Assembly (NCBI GenBank): GCA_016743925.1
Contig: JADGFH010000209.1
Span: 1-8,905 of the forward strand
From: Labilibaculum sp.
GTDB lineage: Bacteria > Bacteroidota > Bacteroidia > Bacteroidales > Marinifilaceae
Length of the DNA stretch: 8,905 nt
Direction of reading: 5' to 3'
The notes beneath the pieces were generated by a model, which was not told the DNA's origin, made no database searches, and saw only the letters and a program-made list of their open reading frames with translations. How positions within the stretch are numbered: position 1 is the stretch's first letter; every line of letters starts with the position of its first letter. Of the stretch, positions 5,434 through 8,905 are shown piece by piece. The position numbers and the translations under genes were made by a program.

Positions 5434-8037
5434 ATGAGTAACGACGAGACAAACGATATGGAAAACCCGGAGGACATTGAACCTAGTGTAAATGGGGAGC
5501 AATCCGAAGCGATGAGGAATGTAACCTATCTTTCCGGCATGTATCAAAATTGGTTTCTGGATTATGCATCCTATGTAATTTTGGAAAGAGCTGTGCCTTA
5601 TGTGAACGATGGTTTAAAGCCTGTTCAGAGAAGGATTTTGCATGCGATGAAGCAACTGGATGATGGAAGATACAATAAAGTTGCCAATATTATTGGTAAT
5701 ACCATGCAATATCATCCTCATGGAGACGCTTCTATTGGAGATGCTCTGGTTCAGCTTGGTCAGAAAGATCTGTTGATTGATATGCAGGGAAACTGGGGAA
5801 ATATCCTTACCGGTGATTCAGCAGCTGCACCTCGTTATATCGAAGCAAGACTTTCAAAATTTGCATTAGAGGTTTTATTTAATCCGAAAACGACCAATTG
5901 GAAACAATCTTACGATGGGCGTAATAAGGAGCCGATTACTTTGCCAGTAAAATTTCCATTGTTATTGGCGCAAGGTGTTGAAGGTATTGCTGTAGGTTTA
6001 GCATCTAAAATACTTCCTCATAATTTTATTGAGTTAATTGATGCTTGTGTTGCTTATTTAAGCGAGAAGGATTTCGAATTGTATCCAGACTTCCCAACTG
6101 CAGGAATGGTTGAAGTAAGTCGTTATAATGACGGTTTAAGAGGTGGTGCTGTTAAAGTAAGAGCTCGAATAGAAAAGTTCGATAACAGAACTCTAAAAAT
6201 TACCGAAGTTCCTTATGGAAAAACAACTTCAAGTTTGATCGATTCCATTATCAAGGCAAACGATAAGGGGAAAATTAAGGTTAAAAAAATTGATGATAAT
6301 ACTGCTGCTGATGTTGAAATATTAATTCATTTAGCAAGCGGAATTTCTTCAGATAAAACAATAGATGCTTTATATGCATTTACGGATTGTGAGATTTCGA
6401 TTTCTCCAAATGCATGTATTGTTGAAGATGATAAGCCAAAGTTTATTGGTGTAAAAGAAATGCTTAAAAGAGCGGCAAATAATACGGTTGCTCTCTTAAA
6501 ATTAGAATTGGAGATTCGTAAACGAGAGTTGCAAGATGCTTGGCATTATGCATCACTAGAGCGAATTTTTATTGAAAATCGAATTTATCGAGATATTGAG
6601 GAGTGTGAAACGTGGGAAGCAGTTATTTCTACCATTGATGAAGGATTAAAACCTCATACCGCTCATTTAATGCGTGCGGTTATTCATGATGATATCGTTC
6701 GATTAACAGAAATTAAAATTAAGAGAATTTCGAAATTTGATATTAATAAAGCGAAGGATTTCATTCAATCTCTTGAAGATGAGATTGCTGAAATAGAAGT
6801 ACACATCGCCAACATCATACCATTTACAATCAGATATTTTAAAGCCATTAAAAAGAAGTATGGCAAAGGTCGTGAGCGTAAAACCGAAATCCGAAATTTT
6901 GAAAATATCGTTGCAACGAAGGTAGTTGTGGCCAATCAAAAATTATACGTAAATCGTGATGAAGGTTTTATTGGTACAAGCTTGAAGAAGGATGAATACT
7001 TGTGTGATTGTTCAGATATTGATGATGTTATTGTTATCCGAAAAGATGGTACTTACTTCGTAACAAAGGTTGCAGATAAGTCATTTGTTGGGAAAAACTT
7101 ACGACACATTGCTGTTTTTCGTAAAAACGATAAACGAACCATTTACAATGTTGCTTATCGTGATGGAAGAGATGGAAATAACTATGTTAAACGTTTTTCG
7201 GTAACTAGTATTACCAGAGATAAGGAATACAATATTACAAAGGGAACTGTTGGTTCTAGAATTCTATACTTTAGTGCCAATCCAAATGGAGAAGCAGAAA
7301 TTATTCGCGTAGCTCTGAAACCAAAAGCTCGTTTAAAGAAAACGGTTTTCGAGTTTGATTTTGCTGAATTAGCAGTAAAAGGAAGGGCTTCGATGGGAAA
7401 TATTTTGACACGAAACGATGTTCATAAAGTTACTTTAAAGCATGAAGGCGTTTCAACTTTGGGAGGTCGTAAGATTTGGTTCGATACTGATGTGTTGAGA
7501 TTAAATACAGATCAAAGAGGAGATTTTATTGGCGAATTTTCTGGCGATGAGAAGATTCTTATCGTTACTCGTCCAGCCTCATTTCACTTCACCAGTTTCG
7601 ATTTGAGTAATCACTATTCTGATGATATTAGTATCATTGAAAAATATGAAGCCGAGAAAATATGGTCAGCCATATTTTATGATGCCGATCAGGAATATTA
7701 TTACTTGAAGCGTTTTAACATGGAAGGAAATGGTAAGGCTGTAAACTTTTTAGGTGAAAATGCTGAAAATAAATTGCTTTGCTTAACAGATGAACAATAT
7801 CCTCGATTTGAAATTTCTTATGGTGGTAAAAATGCAGATCGTCCAAACGACATAATAGATGGAGAAGAATTTATAGGCTTGAAATCATATAAGGCAAGAG
7901 GAAAAAGATTATCGACATATGATATTGGAGAAATAAAGGAGATTGAGCCATTGCCTCGTGAGGAAGAAGTTGATGAAAGTGAGATTGATAACAAAGTGAA
8001 TGTTGATATCGTAGAGGATGATGAGAATAACCAATAA
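5434..8037 (+). CDS. parC: DNA topoisomerase IV subunit A (ParC)
   Basis: This is the DNA breakage-reunion subunit that pairs with ParE. The 867-residue product opens with an acidic, probably disordered tail (about 1-25). The winged-helix/tower region follows, with GLKPVQRRILHAM (60-72), the quinolone-determining segment HPHGDASIGDALV (94-106) and the catalytic Tyr135 preceded by Arg134 in the AAPRYIEARLS motif. The coiled-coil C-gate arm spans roughly 340-475. Residues from about 490 to 840 form a beta-pinwheel-like C-terminal domain with several blade repeats, including VKGRASMGN (648-656), and a strongly acidic tail ends the protein (842-867). The GyrA-box QRRGGKG is absent, which supports ParC over GyrA. 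At the position equivalent to Ser80 of E. coli ParC there is Ala99, and Glu84 is Asp103. The gene sits 48 bases after parE and 25 bases before aroK, consistent with one transcript. Confidence 0.95.
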   Translation: MSNDETNDMENPEDIEPSVNGEQSEAMRNVTYLSGMYQNWFLDYASYVILERAVPYVNDGLKPVQRRILHAMKQLDDGRYNKVANIIGNTMQYHPHGDASIGDALVQLGQKDLLIDMQGNWGNILTGDSAAAPRYIEARLSKFALEVLFNPKTTNWKQSYDGRNKEPITLPVKFPLLLAQGVEGIAVGLASKILPHNFIELIDACVAYLSEKDFELYPDFPTAGMVEVSRYNDGLRGGAVKVRARIEKFDNRTLKITEVPYGKTTSSLIDSIIKANDKGKIKVKKIDDNTAADVEILIHLASGISSDKTIDALYAFTDCEISISPNACIVEDDKPKFIGVKEMLKRAANNTVALLKLELEIRKRELQDAWHYASLERIFIENRIYRDIEECETWEAVISTIDEGLKPHTAHLMRAVIHDDIVRLTEIKIKRISKFDINKAKDFIQSLEDEIAEIEVHIANIIPFTIRYFKAIKKKYGKGRERKTEIRNFENIVATKVVVANQKLYVNRDEGFIGTSLKKDEYLCDCSDIDDVIVIRKDGTYFVTKVADKSFVGKNLRHIAVFRKNDKRTIYNVAYRDGRDGNNYVKRFSVTSITRDKEYNITKGTVGSRILYFSANPNGEAEIIRVALKPKARLKKTVFEFDFAELAVKGRASMGNILTRNDVHKVTLKHEGVSTLGGRKIWFDTDVLRLNTDQRGDFIGEFSGDEKILIVTRPASFHFTSFDLSNHYSDDISIIEKYEAEKIWSAIFYDADQEYYYLKRFNMEGNGKAVNFLGENAENKLLCLTDEQYPRFEISYGGKNADRPNDIIDGEEFIGLKSYKARGKRLSTYDIGEIKEIEPLPREEEVDESEIDNKVNVDIVEDDENNQ

Positions 8038-8062
8038 TGCTTATTCTTTAAAAGATAATTGA

Positions 8063-8575
8063 ATGAGAATATTTTTGATTGGGTATATGGGCTGTGGTAA
8101 GTCGAGATGGGGGAAAATTATTGCCAAGCATTATGACTTTCGCTTTATTGACTTGGATACTCATATTGAGGAGAGAGAGAAAGCTACGATTCCTGAAATA
8201 TTTAATAAACATGAAGAATCTGGCTTTCGTTTAATCGAACACGAAGCCTTAGAATCTATTCGTGAAGAAGAGAATGTAATTATTGCAACAGGTGGAGGTG
8301 CGCCATGTTTTCACAATAACATGGAAACGATGAACAATTTGGGCACTACCTTATTTATTGAGTGCAGTCCTCAGTTGTTGCAAGATAGAATTACTAATTC
8401 AGATAATGAGCGCCCTTTAGTCATGAACCTTTCCGAGGATGAATTGTTGAAATACATCATCAGGCACTTAAATAATAGAATGCCATTTTATGAGCAATCT
8501 CAATACAAGTTAGTTTCCGGAAATTTAGAAATTGAAAGTTTTACCACTATTCTAGATCCGATTATAAAGCCTTAA
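8063..8575 (+). CDS. aroK: Shikimate kinase
   Basis: This enzyme phosphorylates shikimate to shikimate 3-phosphate using ATP, the fifth step of the shikimate pathway to aromatic amino acids. The 170-residue product is of normal length. It has the P-loop GYMGCGKS (7-14), the IDLD motif with the shikimate-binding Asp32, the GFR segment with Arg56, the GGG motif (77-79), the ERPL lid segment with Arg117 and a late Arg139 before PFYEQ. The residue right after the P-loop Ser is Arg15, where Thr is usual; the metal-binding Ser and the Lys are intact. No promoter or terminator is visible in the 25 bases after parC, so it is probably the last gene of the parE-parC operon. Its 3' end overlaps the convergent HAD gene by 14 bases. 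Confidence 0.95.
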   Translation: MRIFLIGYMGCGKSRWGKIIAKHYDFRFIDLDTHIEEREKATIPEIFNKHEESGFRLIEHEALESIREEENVIIATGGGAPCFHNNMETMNNLGTTLFIECSPQLLQDRITNSDNERPLVMNLSEDELLKYIIRHLNNRMPFYEQSQYKLVSGNLEIESFTTILDPIIKP

Positions 8576-8905
8576 GCAGGCCAAGTTCAAATTCGTTTAA
8601 AGAATTAAATACTTTATTGGCAATAATGAATTTGTTATGATTGGTTGCTTCTTTTGCTGGAATAGCAATACACTTCATTCCTGCTGCCAATGCCGAAATT
8701 ACCCCATTCAAAGAATCCTCAAATACCAGACATTCATCAGTTTGAACGCCAAGCATTTTGGCTGTTGAAATAAATGTTTGAGGATGAGGTTTACCATATT
8801 CTTCATATTCAGCAGAATGAACAACTTCAAAATAATTTTCAATCTGTAGCTTTTTCAATACAGCAGAAATAATTTTCATTTTTGATGATGAGGCCAGTCC
8901 TATCT
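8562..8905 (-). CDS. HAD-family sugar-phosphate phosphatase (partial, 5' end off window)
   Basis: The frame stays open through the right edge, so this is the C-terminal part of a longer gene. The ATG at 8877-8879 is internal: the codons before it read IGLASSSK, exactly the motif II region of beta-phosphoglucomutase-like HAD hydrolases (Thr/Ser of motif II). Downstream are the motif III lysine in YGKPHPQTF and the motif IV acidic pair in FEDSLNGV, followed by a segment like IPAKEATN. These features resemble E. coli YniC/HxpB (2-deoxyglucose-6-phosphate/hexitol-phosphate phosphatase). The nucleophile Asp of motif I and the cap domain lie outside the window, so the exact substrate is open; beta-phosphoglucomutase or another sugar phosphatase is possible. 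It is convergent with aroK, overlapping by 14 bases, with no visible terminator between them. Confidence 0.88.
   Translation of the reverse strand, partial: IGLASSSKMKIISAVLKKLQIENYFEVVHSAEYEEYGKPHPQTFISTAKMLGVQTDECLVFEDSLNGVISALAAGMKCIAIPAKEATNHNKFIIANKVFNSLNEFELGLLKAL

Noticed and set aside
8562..8879. HAD gene as a complete 105-residue protein starting at 8879
   Set aside because: The frame continues upstream to the window edge with the motif II segment LASSS, so the ATG is internal and the gene is truncated by the window.
1..8905. A novel defence, mobile or biosynthetic system
   Set aside because: Every substantial gene belongs to a familiar housekeeping family. No transposase, integrase, direct-repeat array or unknown multi-gene cassette is visible on either strand.

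Overview
The window looks like a chromosomal housekeeping segment from a low-GC member of the Bacteroidota, probably a marine Bacteroidales/Marinilabiliales-type organism. The lineage rests on three things. The topoisomerase IV subunits and the Obg GTPase have Bacteroidota-style sequences. Promoters match the Bacteroidota TAnnTTTG -7 box. Genes start after A-rich stretches with no Shine-Dalgarno sequence. The genus is inference; the phylum is fairly secure.

Layout from left to right. Positions 1-274 hold no gene I can support, apart from a strong hairpin terminator at 215-249 that ends purE. purE (275-781, minus strand) is a de novo purine gene. It is divergent from a plus-strand operon of hpt (purine salvage), adk (adenylate kinase, short form without an inserted lid domain) and obgE (ribosome-associated GTPase). 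The two transcription units share a 292-bp control region with a good Bacteroidota promoter at 799-833. That promoter lies about 240 bases upstream of hpt. hpt and adk abut exactly (TAA then ATG), and adk and obgE are 11 bases apart. An intrinsic terminator at 3258-3303 closes the operon.

After a 326-bp spacer with a promoter immediately before the start codon comes a second plus-strand unit: parE, parC and aroK (shikimate kinase), with gaps of 48 and 25 bases. aroK overlaps by 14 bases, tail to tail, with a minus-strand HAD-family sugar-phosphate phosphatase (HxpB/YniC-like) that runs off the right edge.

Functionally, the left half joins purine synthesis, salvage and nucleotide balancing with a GTP-sensing ribosome assembly factor. 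The right half encodes both subunits of the decatenating topoisomerase together with an aromatic amino acid biosynthesis enzyme. I saw no mobile element, CRISPR array, tRNA or rRNA, and no cluster resembling a novel defence or biosynthetic system. The points worth a second look are sequence deviations inside known enzymes (Adk AMP-binding region, ParC quinolone-contact position, AroK P-loop) and regulatory architecture (long hpt leader, dyad with a DnaA-box-like element before parE, the aroK/HAD overlap).
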